Source of the DNA: SYIM01 sp041182885
Lineage (GTDB): Bacteria > Pseudomonadota > Gammaproteobacteria > Burkholderiales > Burkholderiaceae_E
Direction of reading: 5' to 3'
NCBI GenBank assembly: GCA_049423065.1
Contig: JBMSQB010000029.1
Location: 1-48,566 of the forward strand
Length of the DNA stretch: 48,566 bases
A program made the position numbers and the translations under genes. The notes beneath the pieces were generated by a model. That model saw only the letters and a list, made by a program, of their open reading frames with translations. It did no database searches and was not told the origin of the DNA. Shown in pieces: positions 25,404 through 40,400 of the stretch. The first letter of the stretch is position 1; every line of letters begins with the position of its first letter.

Positions 25404-28400
25404 TCAGATGCTGAGTTCATCGTCATCACTCCAATATTCATACGCGCTCGCACCGATCGTGTCAGCCCCGGTTACACCCGGCAGATACGACGGCGTACCC
25501 AGCAGCCACGCATTCTCGAGTTGCGAAGGATCGGTGGCCCGGTCGGCCTCCAGCGGATCGAACAATTCGTCAAGCAGCCCATCGCCCGTACGCGCGGTTC
25601 CCCAGTTCGGCGCCGCCCCAACGTTCACCCGCTCCGCACTGCCCAGCGACTGCAGATACGCTTGCGTGTTGGTGTTGAGGCTCTTCAGCACCGGCGCCGA
25701 GCCGCCACCGGACGGTGCCAGCACAGGGGTGGTGTCGAGCGACTTGAGCGCGAGCAGCGTCGTGGCGCTTGGCGTGGCGCGATAAGCCACCGCTGCCGCA
25801 CCCAGCTGGCTCTGCTGCCAGTTGTCACCCTGAGGATCGTAAATCGACGGGCTGAACTTCGACTGCCCCGCCGTCACGTTGAGCATCAGGTAGCGACCAT
25901 TGGCGTCGTAGCCCAGATACCGCGTGGTGCCGTTCGCAAGCTGCACGCGGTCCACGCCGCCCGCCGGCACCATCACATTCACGCTGTCAGCAGCCGCCCT
26001 CAGGGGCGACTGCCCCGATCCCACTGCTGGGCCCTTGCCGCTTACGACCAGGAGCGGTACCGAACCTGCGCTACGCGTGCTGATGTTGAGCAGCGCCGCG
26101 TCCGCCGACTGGATCACGCCACCCGTGCTGTAGACCGCCACCGAGGTGTCGCCCCGGATCTCCGAAACGGTTGCGTTACCCGTCAGGCGGATCTGCACAT
26201 CGTTACCGCTCAGCCGATCGGCAGCCGTCATGGAGAGCGACCCGCCAAACACCGACAACGGTCGCTTCACATCAACCGAACCGACCACTGTGACGTCGCC
26301 CCGACCGCCGTTGCCGGCGCTGGCATCGTAGCCCACCACTACCCGACCGCCTCCCGCGGCGAGCGCAGCGATCGAGTCGGTATCGAGCACAAATGTGCCG
26401 GCGGCCTCGTTGCCACCCAGGCGGATGGCACCGGTCCTGGTGTCGGGTTGCAGCGTGAGCGTGGCCGACGTGGGCGCTGTCACGGAACCCGCCCCGCCCC
26501 GGAAGTCGATCGTCCTCGCCTGCAGCGTGGTGCTGCCCGCCACCTGCAGGGTGCCGCCAAACTCGATCCGGTCGGTGAAGCCCAGTAGCGGTCCGCTGCT
26601 CACCACGACGCTGCCTGTTCCGATGGTGAGCGACACGCCGCGGATCTCATTCTGCAGCCGAACCGGCACCGCTCCGTCAGGCTTCACCCGCACCACCACC
26701 GGGTCCGCAAAGCTCAGACCGGTTCCGGACTGCCCCATCGTGATCGAACCTTGCTGCTGATCGCTGCCAATCACCAACGCACTGAACCCATCAAGCGCGC
26801 TGTCGAACCCGCCTCGCGCCAGCATCCGCAATGCGCCCGGGTCGCTCGCCAGATCGCCGATCACCATGGCGCGCGTGGGGGTGGCCGGGCTCAACGCAAA
26901 CTCCCCGCCTGAACCGCGCAGTTTCACAGCTGCTGCAATATCCACCGTGCTGTCGGCGGCCAACTCGACCGCACGCCCACTGGTCGCGCTCGTGGTGATC
27001 GTGACCGTTTGGCCGGGAGCCGCGCCGGAGGCAATCGTCAACAAGCCCCCTGCATCGCCCCTCAGTGCCAGGCTGTGCACCGACATGGTCTGGTCGAACC
27101 TCACCGCTGCGGCTGTGATGTCAAAGCGTGTGTCCGCAGCCGACACCGGCGCGTTCGCGTTGATCGCCCCAAGCACCACGCCCTGACCGGTGGCCGGCCG
27201 GATCAGCAGTTGCTGGGCATCATTGCCTGCAAAGCTCATCTCCACCTGCGACAACCTGCCAGCCGCGCCTCCTTCCACCACCGCTGACAGACGAAGGTTC
27301 GAAGCGGTGGCCGCAACAGCCGGGTTGGCCGGCAGACTGAGCGCGCCAAAGTCAACGCTTGTCACGTTCTCGATGCTGACCTGCGTGGTGCGCGCACCGG
27401 TGACGTCGCTACGCAATCCGCCATCGAAGATCACCCGGTTGGTCGCACCCTCTACCGTGCCGCCGTTGATGTCCAGCGTGGAGCCACCAAGGAGGGCGAG
27501 CCCTCTGTTGAACTGCAGCGTGCCCGCCGCGTTGATCACCAGGTCGATGCTGCCCAGCGCCATGGTGGAAGCCGCCGCTGGCGAGCTGAGGCCGGTCTTC
27601 GCCGGGTACTGCGGCAGGCCGAAGTTCAGGCCCGCGCCGTCGCTGCGCATTGCCTCAACAAGGGTCTTGGCGCCCGCGCCCGACCGCGCAGTGAGCTTCA
27701 CCTCGGCCGCATTGTTGATTGTGAAGTTGCCCGCCGCACCAGCGGTGGCGGCAGCGTTGTTCAACACGACCTGATCAATGTTGGAGAGTGTGACACTCAC
27801 CGCCGCCGCGGCAGCCGTGCCACCAATCGCGAGGCCTCCATCGAATATCACCATGTCCGAGGTGCCACTGGCCGCGCCATTCACCAGCAGCTTCGCTCCG
27901 TTCAGGAGCGTCACCCGGCCGCCGAAGCGAACGGTATCGCCCGCACCCGCCGTGATGTCGAGCGTCCCGCCATCGATCGTGACATCGCCCTCGAATTTCA
28001 GGTCATCGAAATTCGACAGCGTCATCGCGTTGAGCGATACCGACTTGTTGAAGGTGATGTCATAGCCACCTGCGGTCAGCGTGAGGCTGTCGGTGCCATT
28101 CGCGTTGCCATCGACCACGTCACCCGTGATGCGGATACCGTCGGCACCCGTACCCCCTGGTACCGCCGTCCTCGCCACGATCGTACGGCCACCGGTCACG
28201 ATCACCCGGTCGTCGATGAATACATCGTCCGACATCGACACATCGTTGTTGAGCGAGGTCGTCGCTCCCGAGCCGTAGATCTTGAGCGACTCGCCCTGAA
28301 TCTGCTGGTTCAGGTTGATGTGACCACCCGCCACCGGCGCCTGCAGGGTCAGCGGAACGTTGAAGACGATCGGCTGTGCATTGACCAAATCACCCACGTC

Positions 28401-31400
28401 AATGGTGTGTTTGCCGGTGTACGACCCAACCACCAGTTCCTTGACCTCGAGCGTCCGAAGATCGGTGGTGTTGACGAAGAGCGAGGTCGCCGAACTCGCA
28501 TTGGATGCAGCTGCGAGCCTGATCCCCTTGGTATCGACCGTCGGGCGCAACTGAACCACGTCGTTGGCACCAGCGAGTTGTCCCAGGGCCTTGATGTCGA
28601 CCGAGTCGGTTTCAAGTTCGGTGCCCGAGTTGACACGTGCTTCGATCGTGATGGACTTGGCGACTTTGCTGAGATCGAACCGGGTAAGCGCCTCGCTCGG
28701 CGACAGGATATTGCCGGTCGGGCCTGCAATCTCGCCAGTGACGACGATCAGGCGGCCGCCACCGGTCACGGTGGCACCGCTCACGATAGCGCCGTTGATG
28801 GTCAGCGCAACGGCCGGGCTGATCACCAGCTGTGTCTTGCCCAGGGCCCCCTTGAAGATCGTGCTCGAGGAAATCAGCGCCGTCGCGGTCGAGGCCGTCA
28901 CACCGGAGAGGTCCGCCTGCGGCGACGCTCCAAGCGCGGTGATGATCACCTGGCCATTGCCACTGACCTTGCGTCCACCCGCCTGGGCCGCACCAAGCGT
29001 GGCCGTCGCTCCCGAGTTCACCACGATTGGCGAGGCGCCAAGCGATACGCCAGAGAGATCCTGATGCGTATTGACAACCAGCGTGAGTTCGCTTGCCGAC
29101 AGGTTCGCGCCGCTGATGATGGTGGGCGATGCTGCGGTTCCTGCTGCTCCGGCCAGCTGCAGCGCACCCTCGCCAGCCATGTCGCGGGCCACCGTCGTCG
29201 AGCCGCTGCCAACCAGCGTCTGGGCCGGTGTCATCGTGAGCGTTGCTCCGGCCCCGACCCGGATCGATGCGCCACCCAGGTTCGTTTCGCCATCAAGCGT
29301 CGCGCTGGCCGATGCCTGCGCAGTGACGGTACCCGCTACGGAGATGTTGTTCAGCATGACCCGGGCGCTGCCCAATCCGGTCACCACCACCGAGCCATTG
29401 CCCGTGATGGAACGGCCGGCGACGCCGCTGTCGCTTCCGGTTGTCGCTTGCGCTGCGGTGAGCGTGAGCGACACGTCATCGGCGACCTGCAACGTGAGTC
29501 GATTCCCGAGGACCGACGCCGGGTTCACCTCGATGCTTCGGCCGATGACAGCCGAGGTCGGCACTGCGATCGCTGAGAGGTTGAACGGCGCAGCATCGAG
29601 GCCGGTAAGGCTCACCGAGCCAGAACCTGTGACGGCGCGGCCACTTGCCTGGCTGGCGGACATCACGACCTGTGCCCCGCCGGAGAGCGCGAGGGCCACC
29701 GGGCCGAGAAGGCTGCCAGAGGAGACGGTCAGGTTCGACGACACCTGCGCCTGGCTGGCAAGCCCGGACGCGACCCGCGTGAAATCAACCGTCCCTCCAC
29801 CCAGCCCTGTGATGACCAGTGACGATTGAGCACCGGTGCCGGCGTTGATACTGCGTCCGGTCGCCTGGGCCGCGCTCACTGTCAGGGTGGCACCCGCCGA
29901 CACCTCGAGGCCAACATGCCCGAGTTCCACCGCGCCGGGCAGCGTCATGGTGCTGTCGATCACCACGGTGGTGGCCGCCGACAACCCGTCAAAGCTCGGC
30001 ACCCCTTGAGCAGCGAGGTATTGCGACAGTCCCGTGACCCTCACCTGGCCGGCGCCACCGACCATCGCCCCGTTGGCCTGCGCCGCACTGAGCGTGAGCG
30101 TGGCACCGGCAGCAACATTGATCGAGGAAGAACTATTGACCAGCGCAAGCGCTGATCGGAACGGTCCGCCGGCCCCCAGGTTGACCGCCCCTTCAACGAC
30201 GATATCGCCAGAGAGCGTGAGCGAAGCGATGTTGGCCACATCCGGGTGAGTGGCGAGCGCCGCCAGCTGCCGGCCATTGAATACGACAACACTGGCATTC
30301 GCAGCAATGGGTGCGCCCGGTACATCGAACCCCGGCGCAAGCTGCGAACCCAGACGGATCTGCACTGCACTGCCCGACGGCGGGAGGATGATGCCGGCGC
30401 CCGCAGCGCTGCTGTCCTTGACGGCGCTCAGCGTTGCGTTGGCGAAGCGGATTTCAGGCTTGATCGCGCCGCCCGGCTGGAACGAGGCGATCTTCCGCAG
30501 ATCGATCTCGCGATCAATCGCGCCTTCAACCGTGAGGACACCGTCACCCAGGAACTCGGACAGCCCGCCGGTATCGAGAAGCTGCTTCATCTGCTCGACC
30601 GATACCGTGAGGGCCGAGTTCACCACGACGCGGGAGAAGCCACCGAGATTGGCAAGCGGTACCCGGCTGATATCGAGAACACCGTTGTTCGACTCGAGCG
30701 TGTTGCTCTCGCCGTTGCCGATCTGGCCGAGCTTGATCACCGAGGCGGGATCCAGCCGGACCACCCGCGCCGTGCCGCCCTGACCAAAGCGGAACGACAC
30801 GGTGTCGTTGCCGCCCACCGAATCGGTCATGTCGAGCAGCATGGTGGCGGTTGGCGTACCCGAAGTGTCGGGCGTAAAGCTGAGCCCCGACACATCCACG
30901 ATCAGCGTGTTGTTGGCCGCATTGCCACGCAATTTGGTGGCCTGCAGTTGCTGCGGCGTGACAACAAATCGCGACGAGCTCGACAGCGTGATCTCGGTGC
31001 CCGCGCCAGTGGTCGCGGCAAGGGCAGCGCTAGTCAGGTCGACCGTCTGGGTCGCAGCACCGGCGAGCGATGTGCTCGACGAAATCGGCCCGGTCAGCAC
31101 CAGGGTGCCCGCCCCCTCCAGTCGTGCGCCGTTCAATTGCGCAGCGGAAAGCGCAAGGCTGCGCCCCGCCGGGATGGAAACGATGGCGGTTCCCAGGACC
31201 GTACCCGCCGCAAGCGTTGACACGCTCGCGCTCAGCGTGGCCTCCACACGGGTGGTCTGTATCGCAGACAGATTGGCCGCCACCGTGCCCAGATCCGAGA
31301 TTCGGGTGGTGCCCGCACCGACCACGCGCCCGCCATCGGTTGCAATGCGGGTCGCCTGTGCGGCACTCAAAGCCAGGGTCTGACCCGCGCCGACCGACAG

Positions 31401-34400
31401 GACCATTGAGCTCAGCACGGTTCCCGCGTCCAGACGCACCAGCGACACGCCCGATGCGAGCGCGCCGCTTCGGGTTCCGCTGACCGAAACCTGGCTGAAG
31501 TCAAGGGTCCGGTCATCCACCCCGTTGATCTGAACACTGCCCGCGCCGGTCACAGTCCGGCCGCTGGCTTGTCCAGCGCCGAGCGTGAGCGTGCGACCCG
31601 CGGCAATTTCGACCCCGAAGCTGCCCAGGTCGGTGGCCGCCGCGAGCGTCGTGTCATTGGCGATGACCAGTCGACGACTGAGCGCCGTGTTGCCAATCGC
31701 CTGAACCCGGGTGAGGTCGACCGCGGTGCCGTTGATTCCGGTGACCACCACCTCACCCGCCGCCCGGATCAATCGGCCGTTGGCAAGGCCCGAGGCAATG
31801 GTGAGCGACTGCGCCGCACCCGCTGCGCCGGCCGACTGGATCACAAAGCGCGGATTCAGGGTGGTTGCCGTGGTAAGCACCGCACCGGGAACCGCTTCGG
31901 CCAACAGGGTACCGGTCGAGATCACACCGGTGAGGTCAACCGCCGTGCCCCCCGCCCCTAGACCCGTGATGATGACCGAACCCGTTCCGTTGATCGACTT
32001 GCCGCTTGCCTGCGCCGCGGACAGCGTAAGCGTCTGACCCGATGCAGTGCGCACCTTGAATTGACCGATGTTTGAACCGGCGTCCAGCGCGACCGAGGCC
32101 GGCACGGCCAGCGTGAGGGTGCTTCCAGCGATGTTCGACAGATTGAGCAGGACCGGCTGCGTGGTCTGCGATGCTGTGACCGTCGACAGCACCACACTGC
32201 CGGCACCCGCGATACGCAGGTTGCTGAATGCATCCGCCGCGCCGGTGAGGACCTCGCCCGCGCGCAGGTTGAAGGTGACAGACTCGGGGTTGGCGATCTC
32301 GACAGTGCTGCCCTCTCGCGTGAGAATCAGCTTGCCATCGACCCGGCGGACGCTGACATCGCCCAGCGCCGGGCCGCCCAGCTCGAAGAGCCCGTTCGCC
32401 GGGTTCGCTGCGACGCGGAAAGTTGACGGGACCTGGACGTCAAACGGCCGATCCGAGAAATTGACGCCGCCGAGACCGGAAGCCTTCAATTTTCCGTTCA
32501 GGACCAGAAGACCCTTGTCGCCGCCGCTCACCGGTCCGACGTCAAGATCGATCAGGTCGGCCACCACCGCGGTCTCGAACCTCACCGTGGTGCCGGTGAC
32601 CTTGAGTCCGGTGGTTCGCAGCTCACCCCGATCATCAACCCGATTCGGGTTGTTCATCGCCGCCAGCGTGATGGCACGCGCGGGCTCGCGATTCGCAACG
32701 AATTCCAGCGTTCGCGCGTACTTCCGAAGGTTCGGAATATCCGCCGCCCCGTTGTCGTTGCCCACCTTGTTCGGATAGAGCCAGGATTCGTATTCAGCCT
32801 GTGACGCTACCGCGTATTCGATCGCAGCGAGCGAGTCGTTGTCACCGATGGCGCCAAACAGGAACTGGCCTGCATTGGTGCCATCAGAGAGCGTGGGACG
32901 GCTGGCAAACGCGTCGAGCAGCACCAGCTTGTTCTGCTGCGCGAGCGCCAACCAGGGTGCATCGAGCACCAGCCGGCGGGCATCGATATCAAGATCGGCG
33001 TCGACAAAGTTGCCCGACGACCCATCGTTGCCGTCAACGACGTAGCCCTGACGCGTGGTGATGCTTACCGTATCGGCCCGGATCAGACCGGTATCGATGA
33101 CAAGGTTGCCCTGCTCGACGTCGATACCCACTGTGGAAGGCGCACTGGTCGTGCTGCGGATGCCGTTCTGCGCGAGCGTGGGCTTCATCACGCTCGAGCC
33201 GTTGGCCTGCACCTCGCGAACATCGACCCCCACCTGCACCACCCGCAACTCGCCCTTCGACTGCAGGTAGATGTCTCCACTTGCGGACTGCGCGCTGAGG
33301 CGCCCGCCCTCTACGCGCAGCGGCGACGCAGCCGTGCCGATGCTCCCGATTGTCGTAAGCAGGAGTTCGGATACGGTGGTCTGCGGTGCCCCGCCTTCGC
33401 CGACGGACGCCTTGCCCTTGGCAGCTTTGGCGGAGAAGCCCTCAGCGCTCACACTGCCGAGAGCAATATCCTGATCTGCCAGGATCAGGACGTCGCCCGG
33501 CGCCCCGACCGCGCTGGTGCCGCGCATCAGAACCGAACCCGCCCTGGATTCCATCAGCACTGTCGAAGCCGCAACGCCCTGAGCAGGCTGGCCGGTGACG
33601 ATGTCCACGCCCGGAATCGCCTCGCTTCCCACCGAGAGCGAGCCCTCAGACATGAGGGTGATGTCGCCGGAGCCTGAGCGAACATCGCCCTGGATACTCA
33701 ATGTGGAACCCGTTCCATTGGCGCGGATCAGGATATTTCCAGACCCCGGGGTGCTTACCGCAGTGCCCGCATCGGTCACCGGGGTCGTCACATCGGGCAA
33801 GCGCCCTTCACGAAGCTCGATCGAACCTGCGTCGGTCGTGAGCACGACCGCACCAGTGCCTGCAGCCACCACCAGGTCACCCGTTCCAGCGTCGGACTGG
33901 TCGGTGAGTTGGCCATCGATACCGACAAGTTTGAGCGGAGCGCTCACGCTGTCGACGACCAGGTCGTTCCGCTCGCGCAGGAACAGCCCTGCATTGCCAG
34001 TGCCGCCTGTGCGTGCCGCAAGCTTCCCGACATCGAGCGCGAACGGCGCAGTTGGCGTGCCGATCTGCCCTGCAGCGTTGAGCTTGAGCGCATCGGCCGT
34101 GATCAGCCAGACAGGACCGGCGTAGTTGGCGGCCGGCGAAATCGCACCCCCCGCGGCCGACAGGCTGACCGACGCCCCCTTGAGCGCAGCGAGCGTGATC
34201 GAGGTGCCCGCACGCAGTTGAACATTGCCGCCCATGTCGAGCGACGCGGTGCCATCAAACGCCACCGCTCCCGAGCCCGCGTCGAGCAGCGCCGACCCCT
34301 GGCCTCCCGAGCGGATGTCGACCCCTGCAGCAGTGGTCGAACCGACCGAGATTCCAGAGCCCGCGAGCATCGTGAGATGGCCGGACGCACTGGTGATGTC

Positions 34401-37400
34401 GGAATTGATCCGGATCGCGCCAGCAAGCGCCTCGAGCCGCAGTCCACCGCTACCGCTCAGCGTGACCGACGACCCTGCGCCCGTGCTGCTCCCGCCCTCG
34501 AGCACCAGATCGCCCGATGCCGTGCGGAGCACAACGGTGCCGTTAGCCCCACCCGCCTCACTGGCAGCGGTCGTGAGATCGCTCTGCGCCGCGTCGGTTG
34601 CGACCTGGGTGCCGGCATCCGGCTTGACCGAATAGACCGATGCGGCGAACTGCGTGGCGGGGTTGGAATCGGCATCGACCAGGCTCAACACATCGTCGAT
34701 ACGGAGCCCATCCGATTCGCGGATATTCATGCCATCCGATCCGCGCACCATGGCCGACAGCACTGCAACCTTGGTCTCGATGGCATTGACATTCAGATTG
34801 AGGCTGTTGCCAGCCAGCAGACCGAAGCCTTTGCCCGCATCGACTCGTAGCCCCAGCGCCTCGATGTCAACGGTGGCGTCGTCAGCCTGTGCGGTGACGC
34901 TGTCGCTATCAAGCACCGAGCCCGACGCGGTAATCGACACGTTGGCATTCGTTGCGCGGATGACGCCAACCGAGACCCGATGCGACACATCGCTTCCACC
35001 CGCGATCCGGATATCGCCATTGACCGTGCCGAGCGAAGCATCGGCGGCCATGGTGAAACTGCCGCCTGTCGCAAGAAGATCGAGGCTTCCAGCGCCGGTC
35101 GTCAACACGTCGGTACCGGCCTGGAGGTCGACCGCGCGCGCAGCCTTCAGCGTGATGTGTCCCGTGCTGCTCTGCACATCGGCGTTCGCCTGGGCGATGA
35201 GATCGGCGCCCACGCCTCCTGCCTGCAGCAGGATATTGCCTGCGCCATTCGCAACCACCGCTGCGTCGCTGTCCGGGTCGCTGGTCGCGCTGCCCTCGGA
35301 GAGTGTAAGCGTGCCCGCCACGGTGCGAACCACGATACTGCCATTTGCTCCGTTGGTGCCCAGCGTGACGACATCGCTCTGTGTGGCCTCGCCGCTCGCG
35401 CTGGTGGTGGCATTCGCGCCAACCGTCTGAACCGATACCGCCTGGGTTGAGTCGACCAGGCTTGCAACATTGCCGATGGCAAGCGCATCGGTTTCGACGA
35501 CGTTCACGCCGTCGGAGCCGCGAACAATGACCGAGAGTGTATCGACGGTGGTTTCGACGGCGTTCACAGCCAGGTTGAGGCTGTTACCCGCCAGCAGACC
35601 AAAGCCCTTGCCGGCATCGACGCGCAACCCCAGCGCGCGCACATCGACGGTGGTGTCATCGCCTGAGGAGACGGCGTCGGCATCAACCACCGAGCCCGGG
35701 GTGCTGATTGACACATTGGCGTTGGCTGCAACGACCACACCGAGGGCGATCTGATCGCCAACATCGTTGCCCGCAGCCAGTCTGATATCGCCGTTCACCG
35801 AGGTAAAGCCCGCATCGGCGGCCATCAGCAGACTTCCCGCACTGGCCGCGATGTCCAGGCTGCCCGACCCGGTGGACGCCGCCTCGGCTTGAGTCTGGAG
35901 ACTGATGGTTCTACCGGCCTTCAGCGTGATATGACCGGTGGTGCTCCGGATGTCAGCATTGGCGAGCAATGTGAGGTCCGACGTACTGCCGCCTGCAGAG
36001 ATCAGGACGTTGCCTGAACCATTGGCGATGACCGCTGCATCGGGAATGAGGTTGTTGGCCGCGGTGCCTTCGCTCAGCGTGATCGAACCCGACACCGTGC
36101 GCAGAACAATCGCGCCGTTCGCACCGTTGGTCGCCAAGGTCAGGACATCGCTCTGCGCCGCCTCGGATGCGGTGGCGGTGGCGCCATCGCGTCCGACCGT
36201 CTGGACAACCACCGACTTGGTCGCGTCCGACTGGCTCGCAACATTACCAATCGCGATCGCGTCGGTCTCGAGCAGATTCACGCCATCCGACCCGCGGACG
36301 ACTGCCGACAAGTTCTGAACCGACGTCTCGATCGCATTGACCGGCAGTTCAAGACTGTTGCCTGCGAGGAGGCCGAATCCCTTGCCGGCGTCCACCCGCA
36401 GACCAAGCGCCACCACATCAACCGTGCTGTCGTCAGCCTGCGCGGTGACCGTGTCGCTGTCCAGCACCGAACCTGTGGTGGCGATCGATACGTTCGCGCC
36501 GCTTGCCGTGACGCTCCCCAGGGTGATCTGGTCGAGGAGGTCATCACCGGCGATGATCCGCAGATCGCCGTTTACCGTGGCGAGCGTGGCGGTGGACGCC
36601 ATGGTGAAACTGCCGCTTGCAGCAAGAATGTCCAGCGTCCCGGTCCCTCCGGTGGCCACGTCGACACCCGCCTGCAGCGTGAGCGCCCGAACGGCCTTCA
36701 GCGTGATGTGGCCGGTGCTGCTTCGCACGTCGGCATTCGCCTGAGCCACGATGTCTGCATCGGTCCCGGACGCCTGCAGCAGGATATTTCCGGAACCGTG
36801 GGCGACGACCGCCGCGTCCGGATCCAGATCAGTGGTTGCCGTTCCCTCGTTGAGCGTGATGGAACCGGCGTTCGTCCTGATGACGATCGAACCGTTGGAG
36901 CCGCCGGCTGCGCTTGACAGGCTGACGACATCGCTCTGGATCGTCTCTGCTGAAGCGGAGGTGCTGGCGTCAGCCGCTACGGTCTGAACCGATACCGCCT
37001 TGGTGTCGTCGACGAGGCTTGAAACGTTACCGATCAGGAGGGCGTCTGATTCCTGAATGTTGATACCGTCGGATCCGCGCACCACCACCGAGAGCACGCC
37101 CACCGAGGTTTCGATCGCGTTCACCGCCAGACTCAGGCTGTTTCCAGCAAGCAGACCGAATCCTTTGCCGGCATCGACACGCAAGCCCTGCGCCACGATG
37201 TCGACGGTGGTGTCATCGGCCTCGGCGGTCACAGTGTCGCTGTCAATCACCGAACCCGAGGTGGTGATCGCAAGGTTGCCAGCACTTGCGGTGATCACCC
37301 CGATTGCGACCTGATCGCCCGCCCCGTCACCGGCAATGATTCTGATGTCACCGTTCGCAGTCTCGAGCGTGGCATCGGCCGCCATCAGCACACTGCCCGC

Positions 37401-40400
37401 CGAAGCGCGCAGATCGATGCTCCCTGATTGCGTGGTTGCAACGTTGACGCCTGCCTGCAGACGGACAGACTCCGCAGCACTCAACGTGACATGACCCCGC
37501 GTGCTCTGCACATCAGCGTTCGACTCGGCCACGATCTCGGCACCGGCACCCATCGCCTGGATAAGGATATTGCCCGTGCCGTGTGCCACCACCGCGGCAT
37601 CCGGGTCGAGATCAAAGGCTGCCGTGCCTTCACGCAGCGTGATCGAGCCGTTGGTGGTGCGGATCACGATGCTGCCGTTCGCGCCATTGATCGCGTCGGT
37701 GACCACGTCGCTCTGGGTCAGTTCGTTCACCGACTCCGACAGGCCAGTGCTGAGGACCGCGTACACCTGGATCGCCTGTTGCGTATCCACCTGGCTGACC
37801 ACATCGCCAATGATGAGCTGGTCGGCTTCAAGCAGATTCAGGCCGTCGGAGCCGCGAACCCGAGCCGACAGCGTTTCAACCCGGGTCTCGATCGCATTGA
37901 CTGCGAGCGACAGACTGTTGCCGGCAAGCAGACCCGCCCCCTTGCCAGCGGAGATGAGCAACCCGCGCGCTGTCACATCAATCGTTGAATCGTCGACAGT
38001 GCTGGTCACCGTGTCGCTATCGAGTACCGAGCCCGTGGACACCAGTCCCACATTTGCGTTGCTCGCCACGACACGGCCAAGCGTAAGCTGGTCGGAGACA
38101 TCGTTGCCTGCACGCAGCAGGATGTCGCCGTTGACCGATGAAATCAGCGCATCGGCCGCCATCGTGAGGTTGCCGGTGCCTGCCGTAATCTGCACCGATC
38201 CAGCGCCCGTCGTGGCGATCGTCGTGCCGGTGCCTGCCGCCACCGTGCGGCTCGCAGACAGGGTGATATGTCCCGTCGAGCTGTTCACGCCAGCCCCGAT
38301 CAGCAGATCTGCGTCGGTACCCTGAGCCTGCAGCAGGATGTTGCCGGTGCCATGCGCACTGACCGCAGCGAGATCGGCGGGGGTACTGGCTGAGCCAGGC
38401 GCGGTTCCGTTGGTGAGCGTGAGGCTGCCAGCCGTGGTGCGGACCACGATCGAACCATTGCCGCCGGTGGTCCGCAGGTCGCTTTGCACGGCATCTGTGC
38501 TGTCAGCGGTGGATACGCTGGCGTCGGCCAGCACGCGGTTCACCGAAAGCCCGACATCGCCGATCGATAGCGCGTTGGCCTCCAGCACCCAGATGCTGCC
38601 GTTTGCGGCCAGCGCTGTGAGGGTGGCAACCGTGGTCTCAAGATGATTGACCGCGTCGCCCACCGCTGAGCCGGTCATCAGCCGCAGGCCGGATGCGGTG
38701 ATGTCCTGATCGGCATCATTTGCACCGCTGCCACCGGTTGTCACCAGCGCGTCGGCATCAAGGACAGACCCTGCCACAGCGGTAATGCTCACCTTGCCAT
38801 CGGGCAACTCGATGTCGCCCACCGTGACACTGGTCGCGGCACGCAAGCGCGCGGCGGCGGTGGCGCCGGTGCTCGTGATCAGGCTTGAAGCATCCTGTGT
38901 GATGGATCCCGTCTCGGCCCACACGTCGATGCTGCCGCCTGCCGTGCGGATATCGGCGTTGGCGGCAAGGGTCACGGAACCCTTGGCGATCACACTGATA
39001 TTGCCGCTGGCGGTCGCAAGGTCGGCGTTCGCCACGATGTTGGTACCGGCACCGAGCGTCTGCAGCAGAACGTTGCCGCTGCCGTGTGCAACCACCGACG
39101 CCTCATCGGCAGGTGTGCTCGCTGCGCCGGGCGCGGTACCGTTGTTGAGGGTGAGGTTGCCCGCCGAAGTACGCAAGACAATCGAGCCATTCGCGCCGGT
39201 GGTTCTGATGTCGGACTGGGCATCATCGGTGACGGTGGAGTTGGCAACCGAACCATCGGCCAGCACCCGGTTCACCGTCGCTGTGACGGTATCCACGGAA
39301 AGCGCATCGGCTTCCAGCACCCAGATTCCGCCCGCCGCTGCCACCGCGCTGAGCGTGCCAGCCGTCGTTTCCAGATGATTGGCCGACTGCGCAATGGCCG
39401 TGCCGGCATTGAGGCGCACCGCAGCGGCAGTGATGTCCTGATCGGCGTCGTTGATACTGCTGCTGCCGCTGGTCACCAGCGCATCGGCATCGAGTACCGA
39501 GCCAGCCACTGCGCTGATGCTGACCTTGCCGTCGGCGAGTTCGATGTCACCCACCGTGACACTGGTGGCTGCCCTCAGTCGCGCTGTGGCCGTCGCTCCG
39601 GCGCTGGAAATGACGCTGGACGCATGTTGGGTGATGGACCCGGTCTCCGCCCACACATCAATGCTGCCGCTACCGGCAGCGGTACTGGTGGTGCGGATAT
39701 CAGCGTCGGCAGCAAACGCCACCGAGCCCTTGGCGATCACGCTTGCGTTACCACTCGTGCCAACAATGTCGGCGTCGATCTGAATGTTCGATCCCGCGCC
39801 AAGCGCCTGAACCAGCACGTTGCCGCTGCCGTGCGCGCTGATCGCAGCCCCTGCGGTACCGCCCGCGGTCCCGTCCTTCAGCGTGAGGTGTCCAGCGGTC
39901 GAGCGGAGCACGATCGGGCCATTGCCGCCTGTGGTCCTCAGATCCGACTGGATGGCATCGGTCACGGTGGAGCTCGTGACCGCCCCATCGGTCAGCACGC
40001 GGTTGACGGTGACTGTCACGTTGTCGATCGAGAGCGCGTCGGCCTCGAGCACCCAGATCCCACCGTTGGCTGCGCGCGCGGTGAGCGTTCCTGCCGTGGT
40101 CTCCAGGTGATTGACGGATCCGCCTACTGCAGTGCCGGCATCGACACGTACGCCAACCGCCGTGATGTCCTGGTCGTTATCGTTCACGCTGGCTGAGCCG
40201 CTCGCGACGAGTGCATCGGCATCGAGCACCGAGCCCGACACTGCCGTGATGCTGACCTTGCCGCCCGCGAGCACGATGTCGCCTGCCGTCACGTTCTGTG
40301 CGGCATGCAAGCGCGCCTGGGCATCGGCGCCCGTGCTCAGCAGCACACTGCTGGCACTTTGGGTGATCGACCCGGTCGCAGACGCGATATCGATGCTGCC

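Noticed and set aside
25404..25700. PEP-CTERM, LPXTG or autotransporter C-terminus on the giant protein
   Set aside because: No membrane helix, sorting motif or barrel-like terminal strand is visible in the last ~100 residues.
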